Shown here: piece after piece, positions 1-9,328 of the stretch
How the letters are laid out: every line of letters starts with the position of its first letter
Position numbering within the stretch: position 1 is the stretch's first letter
NCBI GenBank assembly: GCA_023667145.1
Contig: JAMPAQ010000001.1
Location: forward strand, 352,505-416,504
From: Pseudoflavonifractor sp.
Lineage (GTDB): Bacteria > Bacteroidota > Bacteroidia > Bacteroidales > Muribaculaceae
Direction of reading: 5' to 3'
Length of the DNA: 64,000 bases
Notes under the pieces: model-generated
What the model was told of the DNA's origin: nothing
Databases searched by the model: none
The model's input: only the letters and a program-made list of their open reading frames with translations
Program-made: the position numbers and the translations under genes

Positions 1-20
1 ATTGAAACCTCAAAGACCAT

Positions 21-60
21 AAAAAAGAGGCTGCGCCTATTTTGACACAGCCTCCCTTTT
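21..60 (-). terminator. Intrinsic terminator after the left-end secreted protein gene
   Basis: A 7-bp stem GAGGCTG/CAGCCTC (27-33 with 48-54) is followed on the minus strand by a run of six T (from 26 down to 21). It lies about 30 bases past the stop codon of the gene ending at 87, the right place for its terminator. A-rich sequence on one side and T-rich on the other means it could also work on the plus strand. Confidence 0.8.
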
Positions 61-86
61 GTTTGCACTGTTGTCTATGATTGGTA

Positions 87-1049
87 TCAGAAAGCCATCT
101 TTGCGGTCTTTACGGCGTTGCCGGCCTTGGCCTCGACGATGTAGATACCGGCGGGGAGAGAGCTGCAATCAAGACTCTCAGCGGTTGCGCCAAGCAACTT
201 GACACCGGCTACGGAGTAGACTGAAATCTCAGCCTTAATGCCTGTTGATACAGTCTTGCAGGCGATGTCGAGCGAGAGACCGTTGTCAGCGAGGATGCCA
301 TCTACACCGGCATTCTGCTGATAGGTGTAGACGCGGATACCGTGGATATAGAGGGATGCCTCGTTGTTGTTTGAGACATAAACAGTCACAGGCTTATCCT
401 TGCCCATGCCGAGACGGCGGCTCTTAGTCGCGTCGGTGGCAAAGTCATAGTAATCATAGTCGGTTGATGCTATATCTTTCCAGAGATATTGCTGCTCCTT
501 TGTTATAGGCTTGCTCACGATACCCTCGGCCCAATAGGCGTAGTTAGTACACTCAATAGCCCTGAGATGTCCCTCACCACCGCTAAGATAGGCATACATG
601 GGACCTACAGCATCGCCCTCTTTGGCGAGATTGCCTTGGCATGACATCAATATATCGAGTCCGGCAAGGTCGGGGAGATACATCATGAATCCACCACCAT
701 TACATTGGCCGAGGTTGATCCAGCAGTCATCGGGATTGGCTGCCGGAAGAATGATGGCGCCTGTCTTTGCTCCGTCACCACCTACGATGCCGGCCTTGTT
801 GTATCCCTCGACTGTGGCATCGAGCTCGGGAGCGGGATATTCAAAATCATCGGTCTCATAGAGAGCATCAACAAGCTGTATCTGATACTTGCTGCCATAG
901 CCGCAATATTTCTCAAGTTTCTCGTCGGTGTCAAACCACAGCCATCCGTCCGCGTCACAGTCAGCGGGGTCAAACCAGTTATAGGTAGCCTGTGCATTGG
1001 CGGCAAGTGAGGTCATCACAATGCCGGCTAAGATGTAAAGTTTTCTCAT
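87..1049 (-). CDS. Secreted protein with a T9SS-type C-terminal sorting-like domain, function unknown
   Basis: A 320-residue protein with an N-terminal signal peptide (MRKLYILAGIVMTSLAANAQ, cleavage probably after ANA). The body is rich in Tyr, Asp and Gly and I do not recognise a catalytic family. The last ~70 residues (SVYSVAGVKLL, then SSLPAGIYIVEAK, ending in basic and hydrophobic residues) look like the type A sorting domain that directs cargo through the type IX secretion system. The gene lies downstream of the susC/susD pair on the same strand and may be the surface-exposed third partner of that uptake locus. The intergenic gap before it carries a strong hairpin (1091-1124), so expression may differ from susD. 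The role in uptake is inferred. Confidence 0.8.
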   Translation of the reverse strand: MRKLYILAGIVMTSLAANAQATYNWFDPADCDADGWLWFDTDEKLEKYCGYGSKYQIQLVDALYETDDFEYPAPELDATVEGYNKAGIVGGDGAKTGAIILPAANPDDCWINLGQCNGGGFMMYLPDLAGLDILMSCQGNLAKEGDAVGPMYAYLSGGEGHLRAIECTNYAYWAEGIVSKPITKEQQYLWKDIASTDYDYYDFATDATKSRRLGMGKDKPVTVYVSNNNEASLYIHGIRVYTYQQNAGVDGILADNGLSLDIACKTVSTGIKAEISVYSVAGVKLLGATAESLDCSSLPAGIYIVEAKAGNAVKTAKMAF

Positions 1050-1090
1050 TAATAATAAAGTTTAGAAGTTGTAAAATGATTGAGTTTAAC

Positions 1091-1124
1091 GGAATATCAG
1101 CCCGTGCGTGAGGGCTGATATTCC
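1091..1124 (-). terminator. Strong hairpin between susD and the downstream secreted protein gene
   Basis: A perfect 13-bp inverted repeat (GGAATATCAGCCC at 1091-1103, its complement at 1112-1124) with an 8-base loop sits 13 bases after the susD stop codon. On the minus strand no T run follows, so it may be a weak terminator or an mRNA-stabilising 3' structure that sets the SusCD level apart from the downstream gene. Confidence 0.55.
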
Positions 1125-1136
1125 TGTATAGGAGGG

Positions 1137-2909
1137 TTAATTAGTCTCAGTCCAACCGGGATTTTGTTCGATACCGTGATACCTGATCTCGTCCCAGGGT
1201 ATGGGCCAGAAGTACTGGATGTCGCTGAAATAACGCACATTAGTGTTGCGTCCATTGACAACCCTGCTGGTGTTGACAGTGCGGGAGCCGTTGGCCTTGT
1301 AGACTATCTTCACGCCAAAGAGCGGATTGGTGTCACCACACATCTTCTCCTCGGCGATGCCATAGCGGAGCAGGTCCCAGTAAGTGGTCTTCTCAAAGGC
1401 GAGCTCGACACGGCGCTCGTTCATTATGTCGTCCCATGTCAATGACGTGAGTTCGGGCATCTTGACGCGGCGGCGTATTGTGTTGACCTTTTCGAGCGCA
1501 TCGCCGGGACGGTTGCGCTGCCAGTCTATCTCGGCATAGTCGAGCAGCAGCTCGGCATAGCGCCATAGGATACAGTTCTGAGAGCTCGCATACTGCTCAT
1601 CATCGTCAATAGGCTGCGACTCGCGCAAGAACTTTGCCATGTAGTATCCTGTGCGGCTGATTGAGGCAGTTGATGATGATCCATATCGGGTGAGATCTGC
1701 CCCTGCCACTTCCTTGCCGTCGACTGTGTTATAGTGCAGTTCCATAGTGTGGCCGCGCCATATAGCCCCATCATAGAGGATGTTGGCATAGAAACGGTAG
1801 TCGCGTCCGTCGTATGGGTTTTTATTGTCATAGCCAGAGCTTGGCTCGTCAATCATCTTACCGTTGGCCATGCGATACTCATCGACATGATTTTGGGTCG
1901 GATTGTATGCGGCATTTACACCTGTGAATGCCGGTGAGCTTGCATCGCGGTCGAGCTTGTGGCCGAAGCCGTAGATGAAGTCGCCGTCATCACTGTGCTG
2001 CACCTCCCATATCGACTCACGCGAATTTTTGGTGAGGAATATGCTGCGGTATCCTGCCACGACCTCCTCACGGCTCGTGCCTGAGATCTCGATGAGACCA
2101 TAGAGGTTGAGGTCCATGATGCGGTCGTAGCATCCGGCAGCGAGGTCGAGCATCTCGTCAGTGCGGTTGTCGGTAAAACCACGATAAGGACTCTCGGCCG
2201 ACTGGAACTTGACTCCGGCCGCCCACATGTAAGCCTTGGCCTTGAGCATCAACGCTGCACCCACCGTTGCACGTCCCACATACTCGCCTGAATACTCATC
2301 GGCAAGCATACCAGCGGCAGTCTCGGCCTCATCGGTAATGAACTTGACCATCTCCTCAAACGTGGCCCTTGGGTAGCGTGTGGCCTCTACAAGCGGGTCA
2401 AAGACACGGTCTATCAGCAGCACGCCGCCATAGGTGCGCCACAGGTAGTAATAGTACCATGCCCTGAAGAAATGAGCCTCGCCAAGGAGACGTGTCTTCA
2501 TCGACGCGGGCAACTCGTCCTGATGCTCAAGCAAGACGTTGATTGAGCGTATCTGTGTATAGTAGTTTTCCCAGACAATCTTGCTGCGGGCATTGATACG
2601 TACCTGCGAGCCCTTGAGTATCTCGCCGTAGCCTGACTGATACCAGTCACTGCGGCCAACTGTAATCTGGTCGCCATACCACGGGTCATACTCTGTACCG
2701 AGATTCTTGAATGTAGTCGATACGAGGATGTAGAATCCGGGGTCCATATTGCGGTACCATCCGGCTGTATACTCATCGAGCAGCAAAGGGTTCTCCCAGA
2801 TTATATCCTCGGAGAGCTTGTCGTTGGGTTCGTCGCGGAATATGTCGTTGCATGATGATAGACATGCGATGACAAGTCCTGATATAAATATATGTCGTAG
2901 AAGTTTCAT
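1137..2909 (-). CDS. SusD/RagB-family nutrient-binding outer-membrane lipoprotein
   Basis: A 590-residue protein with a lipoprotein signal (residues 1-20, lipobox LSSC with Cys20). It has SusD features: an N-terminal TPR-like helical region containing AHFFRAWYYYYLWRTYGG, and a C-terminal segment with RRRV and NERRVELAFE, seen widely in SusD/RagB proteins. Members cap the SusC-type transporter on the cell surface and bind the substrate before import. It starts 12 bases after the susC stop codon on the same strand, so the two are an operon. The neighbouring metalloprotease suggests peptides rather than glycans as substrate, as for RagAB; this is inference. Confidence 0.95.
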   Translation of the reverse strand: MKLLRHIFISGLVIACLSSCNDIFRDEPNDKLSEDIIWENPLLLDEYTAGWYRNMDPGFYILVSTTFKNLGTEYDPWYGDQITVGRSDWYQSGYGEILKGSQVRINARSKIVWENYYTQIRSINVLLEHQDELPASMKTRLLGEAHFFRAWYYYYLWRTYGGVLLIDRVFDPLVEATRYPRATFEEMVKFITDEAETAAGMLADEYSGEYVGRATVGAALMLKAKAYMWAAGVKFQSAESPYRGFTDNRTDEMLDLAAGCYDRIMDLNLYGLIEISGTSREEVVAGYRSIFLTKNSRESIWEVQHSDDGDFIYGFGHKLDRDASSPAFTGVNAAYNPTQNHVDEYRMANGKMIDEPSSGYDNKNPYDGRDYRFYANILYDGAIWRGHTMELHYNTVDGKEVAGADLTRYGSSSTASISRTGYYMAKFLRESQPIDDDEQYASSQNCILWRYAELLLDYAEIDWQRNRPGDALEKVNTIRRRVKMPELTSLTWDDIMNERRVELAFEKTTYWDLLRYGIAEEKMCGDTNPLFGVKIVYKANGSRTVNTSRVVNGRNTNVRYFSDIQYFWPIPWDEIRYHGIEQNPGWTETN

Positions 2910-2921
2910 ATCCTGTAGTTC

Positions 2922-5900
2922 TTAAAATCCGATATTCAGTGAGATGCCGTATGAGCGTGACAGCGGGTAGCCGCGCAGTGACTCGGGATCCATGTTGTCG
3001 AGGGATGACAGCGTGAATAGGTTACCACCCTGTAGGGCGATGTCGAGTGTGCTGATGTGGGCCTTGCGCAACATGCGCGACGGGAAGTGATAGCCGAGTG
3101 TCAGGGTCTTAAGACGTAGGAAGTTGCACTCCTTGAGCCAGAACGTACTGTCAAAACGGTTGTTGTCGTCGCCGGAGGCAAACTTGATTCTCGGATATGA
3201 CGCGCCGGGATTCTCGGGAGTCCAAGTGTCGGTCAGGTGATATTCCTGGAAACGCTGCAACGCGCCGTTCTCAAGCGTGTAGAGCTCGGTGATGCGCTGG
3301 TTGTATCCGGCGACACCCTGGAACTGGGCGCTGAGGTGGATTCCCTTCCATCTGACACCGAGACTGAAACCGTAGTTGAGGTCAGGGAGTGATGAGTTCT
3401 TGACATACACGAGGTCGGCTGTGGTGAGCTTGTTATCACCATCCTGGTCGACATACTTGATGTCACCGGGCGCGAGGGTGCGGTTGCCCTTACCATCCTG
3501 GTCGACGGGCCAGTTGTCTATCTCCTCCTGGCTCTGGAAAAGCCCGGCATCCTGATACATGAGCCACACCATGTAATTCTTGCCCTTGTGACGGAGATTC
3601 TCGGTGATGGACGACTCGTCGCCCCAGTCGAGCACCTTATTGTCGGTGGTCGAGAGATTGAATGACACGTCATAAGCCCAGTCGCCGATGTTGTTCTCAT
3701 GCTTGAGCGTTATGTCCCATCCTGTGAACCGTACACGGCCCACGTTGACATTTGGGACCACGCCCCCTGTGCCGGTTGACGGCGGGAACAGGTAGGTCTC
3801 GGCGCTCGTCACCATGTTGGACTGCTCTCTCAGATACCACTCGACCGATGCCGACAGGCGGTTGTTGAAGAAACCGACATCGACAGCCGCGTTGAGGTCT
3901 TTGGACTTACCCCACTTGAGGTTGCGGTTGGGATAGGAGCTGACAGACGGGAGCAGGCCCTGGGTCCATGAGCCGCCAAAGGGGTATCCGTTGGTGTGGG
4001 TGAAATTGTACTGCTGCAAGTAGCTGAAATCGCTTGTTGCGCCATCGTCACCGAGAATACCTGCCGATGCCCTTATCTTGGCAAATGACATGATGGATGC
4101 GGGTACACGTGAGAAGAACGGTTCGTTGGATATGACCCAAGAGGCTGAGATTGTGGGGAAGAAACCCCAACGGTTCTCGGGGGCAAATCGGGTGGAGCCA
4201 TCGACGCGGAAGCTGAACTCACCAAAGTAGCGGTTGGCGTAACCATATCCGGCACGTCCCACAACCGACGCACGCTGGCTGTAGTACTCGCTGCCGCTCA
4301 GGGTGCCCGTGGAGGTGTTGCCTATTATCTCGGGATACTCACCCGGCATCGACGGGTTGGTGCCGCGCAGGTATTTGTTCTTGTAATCCTGATAGTTGAC
4401 CACGATGAGACCTGTCACCTCATGGAGTTTGTTGAAAGTGTGGTTGAAGTTGACACCGGCCTCTATCAGTTTGTTATCGACGCTCTGATGGCGGTCGCTC
4501 ATTGTTATGTCGGCCTTTGGATAGACAGTGTTCTCATCGACCGAGGTTGTCTTTGTGATGGGGTCGTAGATAAAGAGACGCACCGGCTTGGAGAACTCTG
4601 TCGTGTTCTTGTGGTTCATGTCAACCGTCCCCTTGAGATAGACCTTGAGTCCCTCTATGAAGGGGAACGTGTAGGTGAGCGTGGCGTTGATGGTGTGGAA
4701 GTCTGACTTCACCTTCTCATATCCGCCAAGACCTTCGATGGCGATGAGGGGGTTGTAGCTCTCAAGGCTCGACAGGTTGCCGTCGGTAAACCGCAGCACC
4801 TCAAGCGGTGAGTAGTCGTAGGCATCGGAGATGACCGATGACCCGGTATTCTTGTAGTCGGATATCGATCCGATGACGTTGACCGCGAGATCGAGTCCAC
4901 GATAGAGGTCGGCGTCGAGCTTGAGCGAGTAGTTGTAGCGGTTGCGGCCAACGTTGGAGTAAAGACCGCGTGTATTGGTGTAACCCAATGATACGTAGTA
5001 GCGCACGGACTTCACGCCACCCGAGACTGACAGGGAGTGACGCTGGGAGTATCCCCACTTGTTGAGGTGGTCGAGGATGTTCTCGTCGCCATACAGGTTG
5101 GGGTCAGAGCCTATGAGGTCGAGGTCGTATGGGGTGTAAACGTCCGATCCCGTAGCCTCGACAGCCTTGTTGTAGAGCTTTGCAAACTCATAGCTGTTGA
5201 GAAACTTGGGTAGATATGTGGCTTCCTCGAAGTTGAACTGACCACGGTAGTTGACACGCGTGCGTCCCTCGGAGTTGCCTCGCTTGGTCTGCACGAGGAT
5301 CACACCATTGGCCGCACGTGCACCGTAGACTGCCGAGGCGGCGGCATCCTTGAGTACCGATATGCTCTCAATATCCTCGGGATTGAGGTCACTGAGGCGC
5401 ATCTCACCGTCGTTTGTCGTGGTGCCGAGTCGTGGCACGCCATCAATCACGAGCAGCGGGTCACCCGAGTTGCCACGGATGCTCAGCGATGCTTCCTTAC
5501 CCGACGATGGGTTGCCGTTGGAGTTGAGGACTCCGAGTCCCGTCACCTTTCCGGCGAGGCTCTGGTCGATGTTCATCGCCGTGCTCTTGAGAAGCTCATC
5601 GCCTTTGATTACCTCGACCGAGGCGGTGAGTCCCGTCCTCTTGGCCGTGCTGTAACCGATGACTACAACTTCGTCAAAATCGGCTGCGTTGACACTCAAG
5701 TCTATGTCTATGTCGTTTTTATCGGCGGGCACCTCGACGGTGCGCGGGGTATAGCCGACATAGGAGACTGTAATCTTGGCCGTCTTGCCGACCGGGACCG
5801 GCAAAGCGAACTTACCGTCGACATCGGTCGATGTGCCGCTCTTGCTGTCGGTGAGACGCACGGTCGCACCGATGAGCGGTTCATCATTCTCGTCGACTAC

Positions 5901-5993
5901 GGTGCCTCTGACAACTCTTGTGCCCGAGGCTTGCCCAAATGCCACCATCGGGATGGCAAGGGCCATAAAGACTATCAATAAAAAATGTTTCAC
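2922..5993 (-). CDS. SusC/RagA-family TonB-dependent outer-membrane transporter
   Basis: A 1023-residue protein with a signal peptide, then a carboxypeptidase-regulatory-like beta domain (RGTVVDENDEPLIGATV, residues ~29-95), a plug domain with the SusC signature VLKDAAASAVYGARAANGV, and a large 22-strand-type barrel ending in Phe (SLNIGF). It imports substrate across the outer membrane using energy from TonB-ExbB-ExbD; a set of those genes lies at 57-59 kb. The start used is GTG at 5993, because it gives a full signal peptide (VKHFLLIVFMALAIPMVAFG); the first ATG (residue 10) would cut into it. The gene is cotranscribed with susD. The metalloprotease gene lies 97 bases upstream. Confidence 0.95.
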   Translation of the reverse strand: MKHFLLIVFMALAIPMVAFGQASGTRVVRGTVVDENDEPLIGATVRLTDSKSGTSTDVDGKFALPVPVGKTAKITVSYVGYTPRTVEVPADKNDIDIDLSVNAADFDEVVVIGYSTAKRTGLTASVEVIKGDELLKSTAMNIDQSLAGKVTGLGVLNSNGNPSSGKEASLSIRGNSGDPLLVIDGVPRLGTTTNDGEMRLSDLNPEDIESISVLKDAAASAVYGARAANGVILVQTKRGNSEGRTRVNYRGQFNFEEATYLPKFLNSYEFAKLYNKAVEATGSDVYTPYDLDLIGSDPNLYGDENILDHLNKWGYSQRHSLSVSGGVKSVRYYVSLGYTNTRGLYSNVGRNRYNYSLKLDADLYRGLDLAVNVIGSISDYKNTGSSVISDAYDYSPLEVLRFTDGNLSSLESYNPLIAIEGLGGYEKVKSDFHTINATLTYTFPFIEGLKVYLKGTVDMNHKNTTEFSKPVRLFIYDPITKTTSVDENTVYPKADITMSDRHQSVDNKLIEAGVNFNHTFNKLHEVTGLIVVNYQDYKNKYLRGTNPSMPGEYPEIIGNTSTGTLSGSEYYSQRASVVGRAGYGYANRYFGEFSFRVDGSTRFAPENRWGFFPTISASWVISNEPFFSRVPASIMSFAKIRASAGILGDDGATSDFSYLQQYNFTHTNGYPFGGSWTQGLLPSVSSYPNRNLKWGKSKDLNAAVDVGFFNNRLSASVEWYLREQSNMVTSAETYLFPPSTGTGGVVPNVNVGRVRFTGWDITLKHENNIGDWAYDVSFNLSTTDNKVLDWGDESSITENLRHKGKNYMVWLMYQDAGLFQSQEEIDNWPVDQDGKGNRTLAPGDIKYVDQDGDNKLTTADLVYVKNSSLPDLNYGFSLGVRWKGIHLSAQFQGVAGYNQRITELYTLENGALQRFQEYHLTDTWTPENPGASYPRIKFASGDDNNRFDSTFWLKECNFLRLKTLTLGYHFPSRMLRKAHISTLDIALQGGNLFTLSSLDNMDPESLRGYPLSRSYGISLNIGF

Positions 5994-6049
5994 CTTTCGG
6001 ATGGTTTATTAATTTGCAATGTGATTTTCTCCGGGGGAGGTGATCTCAC

Positions 6050-6065
6050 GGCGTGTTGCCACGCC
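6050..6065 (-). other. Short GC-rich hairpin upstream of susC
   Basis: GGCGTG and CACGCC (6050-6055, 6060-6065) form a 6-bp stem with a 4-base loop in the 97-base gap between the metalloprotease and susC. No T run follows. It could affect susC translation or act as a weak transcription brake. I see no clear TAnnTTTG promoter in this gap, so susC may be transcribed from upstream of the protease gene. Confidence 0.3.
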
Positions 6066-6090
6066 ATGACAACAAGGGTTGACCCATATA

Positions 6091-8697
6091 TCAGGGATTG
6101 AGTATACGGTCAATGGAACGTATCTGGTAGTTGTAGTAGTTGCGTGTAGCCCGGTCGGCGGTGTTGCGTCGCGAGGTGTAGAGCTTCTGTATCTCCTGTA
6201 GCTTGTCGGTCATCATGGCCTTGAGGTCGATGGCCGGGATGGCCGGTTCGCCAAAGACGATACGGAAGAAATGGCGGTCACCGTCGGTCGCCGCGTCAGA
6301 TACACACCGGTCACCGCTGCATGGAATGGCCGGGGCTGACAATGAGCTGAGGAAGTTGTCAAACTCCTTGTCGGCAGCGAGGGCTGCGGCATCGGCCGCA
6401 GGGGCGGGTCGCAGACCCGACTGCTTGATGATGAGGTCGAGTGCGGCGGTCTGGAGAGTGCGGTCGGCATCGCTCAACGGCTTGCCGTCGTAGGTGGGTT
6501 GAAACAAGCCCTTTATCGCGTCGTCGATGTAGGCTTCAAGCGAGTAGTTGTCGGCGGGATTCTGGGCATATCCTCTCTTGATGCGGTACATGTTGACCGG
6601 CGACAGGAGGCATCCGGCTATGTACTGCTGTATCTTGTCATACCACTTGTAGTCGACCGACTCAAAGTTGGCGAGCAGATCCTCGGGCAACAGCCATGAA
6701 TTGGTGCGTGCCTGGCCGAGCAGCCAGTCCATAGCGCGTTTCTGCTCCTTGGCTGAGAGGTAGACGCGTGCGTCACCGTCATTGTGACCCTGACGTATCT
6801 CCTTGAACTTCACGCCTCCGATATAGGGGAGCACGTGTCCGAGGTGGCGCAGGTATTGTGAGAGCAGTGCCTTGTAGGTGGCCTCAAGGCGCTCATAGTT
6901 CTCACCCTGTTCTCCGGCCCATGGTTGCAGGTTGTCCATGATGATCTTGAGATTGGAGATGGCGAGGTCGCCGGCCTTGATGTGGTCATCGCCTATATCC
7001 TCTGTCTGGTCGGTGGGATCCATGGTGCCGAGTACCTGCTGTGCGCCAAACTCATACATAGGATCACCGTCCTTCTCGCGTATCCACTTGTCGAGGATAG
7101 GCTTCTCGTCCTGCGGAGTCTTGGCTCCGTCGATGAGACGGTAGCCCCAGTTTATGGCGTGTATGTCGTAAACTCCTATAGACGGCGGGGTGAGCTTGAC
7201 ACCGCGCTCAAGGTCGCCGGGCTGTGCCACATAGTTGTTGCGGGCATAGTCCATGATACTCGGGGTGGTGCCGTATTTCTGGGTGAACGCGGGGTCACGC
7301 AGGCTGTCGACCGGGTAGGCGTATGAGGCACCCATATTGTGCATCAGGCCGAGGCAATGGCCTATCTCATGAGCGGCGGCGTAGGTCACCGACTCGTACA
7401 TGAGTGAGTCGTCGAACACCTTGGTGCGCACGCGGGGATCGACGGCGGCTGTCTGGACAAAACGCCAGTCGTGGAGTAGCGAGAGCACGTTGTGATACCA
7501 TATCACGTCGGCGGCAAGTATCTCGCCGGTGCGTGGATCGACGTATGAGGGTCCCATGGCGTTGGCTGTCGGGGTCACGCAGTATCTGAAGCATGAGAAC
7601 CGCAGGTCGTCGGGATCAAAGTCGGGGTCGTTCTTGGGATAGTCGCGTGCCTCGATGACATTCTTGAATCCGGCGGCCTCAAACGCCTTGTTCCAGTAGA
7701 GGATGCCTTCCTTGACGGCTCCGCGCAACCTGTCGGGGAATGCCGAGTCAACGTAGAACACAATCTTCTTGCGCGGCTCGACGAGCTGTCCGCTGAAGTA
7801 GGCGGCACGGTCGGCCTCGGAGGGTTCGATACGGAAGCGGTCGATGATGTCGTAGGAGTCGCTGCGGTCAACCGACGAGTCGTAGCGGTACTTGTTTTCA
7901 GAGAAGTACCCTACCCTGTTGTCTTGCAGACGCACAGGCATCGAGTCGTCTGGCAAGCGCACTATCGAGCGTGATATGACGACGGTATAGGGCTTGTTGA
8001 CGCGGGGGGTGGTGTAGGCCAGGCGGCTCTCGATGAGTATGTTTTCGGGAAACGACTTGATGTTGGTTATCGCGCTTCCGTCAGAGTAGTGACTACCCTC
8101 GATGCCAGCCCGTCCGCTGAGCATCTTGGCCAGTGGATCGGAGTCCTTTATGGGTGAGATAAGTTTCTCGTCGCCGACAAAGAAGTTGGTCACATCGATG
8201 ACGACACTTCCATCGCGATGTTCCTTGATCTTGAATCCCTTGACAACGGGGTCGATGAGGTTGCGGTCAAATGATGCCTTGATGGGGTCGTCGGGACGGA
8301 CCTCGTGTCGCGTCTGCAACAGGTGCATGAATACCTTGGTGTCGTCCTTTGACAGGCGTATGAGTATCGGGTCGGTCACCATCTGTCCGGCGACAAAGTC
8401 GCCTGTCTCCGAGACGCTTTTTATGCGGTTGACCAGCATGTATGTGCCGTTGAACGCGCTGTCGGGTATCTCAAGCATCAAGTCGCCCTTCTTGTTGAGA
8501 TAAGCGGTAAACAAACCCTTGTAGACCTTGGCGTTGGCGAGACTTTTTTCAAACTCGGCGCTGTCCTTTTTTTCTTGAGTTATTTCTTTAGCAGTATTGT
8601 CCTTGCCGAAGAAAAGGAACTTTGCATCGGCGTGGCTTGGTGTTAAAAAGGTAAAGATTAAAAATAGCAATAGATAAAAATGTGATCTGGTGCTCAT
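6091..8697 (-). CDS. Secreted zinc-dependent metalloprotease (DUF5117/DUF4953-type, metzincin motif)
   Basis: An 868-residue protein with a signal peptide (residues 1-24). The central region carries the extended zinc motif HEIGHCLGLMHN at about residues 443-454: His443, His447 and His453 as ligands and Glu444 as base, the HExxHxxGxxH pattern of metzincins. Flanking parts match the large Bacteroidota family annotated as zinc-dependent metalloprotease with DUF5117, DUF5118 and DUF4953 segments. It probably acts in the periplasm or outside the cell on proteins or peptides. It lies just upstream of susC and susD on the same strand, which suggests it supplies or trims peptides for that importer. 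No T9SS-like tail is visible. Confidence 0.9.
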   Translation of the reverse strand: MSTRSHFYLLLFLIFTFLTPSHADAKFLFFGKDNTAKEITQEKKDSAEFEKSLANAKVYKGLFTAYLNKKGDLMLEIPDSAFNGTYMLVNRIKSVSETGDFVAGQMVTDPILIRLSKDDTKVFMHLLQTRHEVRPDDPIKASFDRNLIDPVVKGFKIKEHRDGSVVIDVTNFFVGDEKLISPIKDSDPLAKMLSGRAGIEGSHYSDGSAITNIKSFPENILIESRLAYTTPRVNKPYTVVISRSIVRLPDDSMPVRLQDNRVGYFSENKYRYDSSVDRSDSYDIIDRFRIEPSEADRAAYFSGQLVEPRKKIVFYVDSAFPDRLRGAVKEGILYWNKAFEAAGFKNVIEARDYPKNDPDFDPDDLRFSCFRYCVTPTANAMGPSYVDPRTGEILAADVIWYHNVLSLLHDWRFVQTAAVDPRVRTKVFDDSLMYESVTYAAAHEIGHCLGLMHNMGASYAYPVDSLRDPAFTQKYGTTPSIMDYARNNYVAQPGDLERGVKLTPPSIGVYDIHAINWGYRLIDGAKTPQDEKPILDKWIREKDGDPMYEFGAQQVLGTMDPTDQTEDIGDDHIKAGDLAISNLKIIMDNLQPWAGEQGENYERLEATYKALLSQYLRHLGHVLPYIGGVKFKEIRQGHNDGDARVYLSAKEQKRAMDWLLGQARTNSWLLPEDLLANFESVDYKWYDKIQQYIAGCLLSPVNMYRIKRGYAQNPADNYSLEAYIDDAIKGLFQPTYDGKPLSDADRTLQTAALDLIIKQSGLRPAPAADAAALAADKEFDNFLSSLSAPAIPCSGDRCVSDAATDGDRHFFRIVFGEPAIPAIDLKAMMTDKLQEIQKLYTSRRNTADRATRNYYNYQIRSIDRILNP

Positions 8698-8717
8698 GGC
8701 AGTATATTTGTTTTTCC

Positions 8718-8725
8718 CAAAAATA
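8718..8725 (-). promoter_or_regulatory. Candidate -7 element for the metalloprotease gene
   Basis: On the minus strand TATTTTTG fits the Bacteroidota -7 consensus TAnnTTTG and lies about 20 bases before the ATG at 8697. No TTG stands at the ideal distance upstream (one is 24 bases away), so the match is incomplete. Confidence 0.4.
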
Positions 8726-8894
8726 TGATAAAAAAACCAAGATTGTGGGCAATTAATATATTTTATGTTTATAAGTACTGAAATTGTAACCGAATTGTAT
8801 TACCACGCTGTCCGTGTCTCGTCCGACCCTCGATAACAATGGTTAATTAAGAGTTTTTTCATGGGATATGGCCGCAGCATGTCGTGACGGATGC

Positions 8895-8925
8895 TTGCGG
8901 GTATCGGCGCGATTTTGTAACTTTG
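8895..8925 (+). promoter_or_regulatory. Promoter of rbfA
   Basis: TTG (8895-8897), a 20-base spacer and TAACTTTG (8918-8925) match the Bacteroidota -33/-7 promoter. It lies 50 bases upstream of the rbfA start. Confidence 0.7.
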
Positions 8926-8975
8926 TCTTGCCCTGTAGCGTTATATCTCTGTAACTCTATAAAATCAAGTATACA

Positions 8976-9326
8976 ATGGAATCAACAAGACAGGCTAAGA
9001 TAGCGAGACTGATACAAAAGGAACTTAGTGAGATATTCCGTCGCGAGACATCCAAGACCCATGGGGTCATCGTGTCGGTGAGCGCCGTGCGCGTCTCGCC
9101 CGACTTGAGCGTCGCCAAGGCATATCTGTCGGTATTCCCGAGCGGCAAGGCCCAGGAGATGCTCGACAGCATCAACCGCAATGCCAAGACAATACGTTAT
9201 GAGCTGGCACAGAAGGTGCGCTATCAGCTGCGCAAGACCCCAGAGCTATCGTTTTACCTTGATGACTCGCTCGACTATATCGAGAATATCGACAACCTGC
9301 TCCACAAGGACGAGAGCGCGAGCTGA
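8976..9326 (+). CDS. rbfA: 30S ribosome-binding factor A
   Basis: A 116-residue protein of the usual RbfA length. It starts with the family pattern (RQAKIARLIQKELSEIF), continues with VSVSAVRVSPDLSVAKAYLSVFP, and ends with the helix-strand region RKTPELSFYLDDSLDYIENID. RbfA binds immature 30S subunits and helps 16S rRNA maturation, especially in the cold. The permease gene begins two bases after its stop codon, an arrangement I recall from other Bacteroidales. Confidence 0.95.
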   Translation: MESTRQAKIARLIQKELSEIFRRETSKTHGVIVSVSAVRVSPDLSVAKAYLSVFPSGKAQEMLDSINRNAKTIRYELAQKVRYQLRKTPELSFYLDDSLDYIENIDNLLHKDESAS

Positions 9327-9328
9327 CC

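Noticed and set aside
1137-5993. SusC/SusD pair as part of a polysaccharide utilisation locus
   Set aside because: No glycosidase, polysaccharide lyase or carbohydrate regulator is present in the neighbourhood; the protease points to another substrate.
6925-7326. Plus-strand open frame inside the metalloprotease gene
   Set aside because: The reverse strand encodes the zinc metalloprotease with a clear motif, so this frame is only a shadow.
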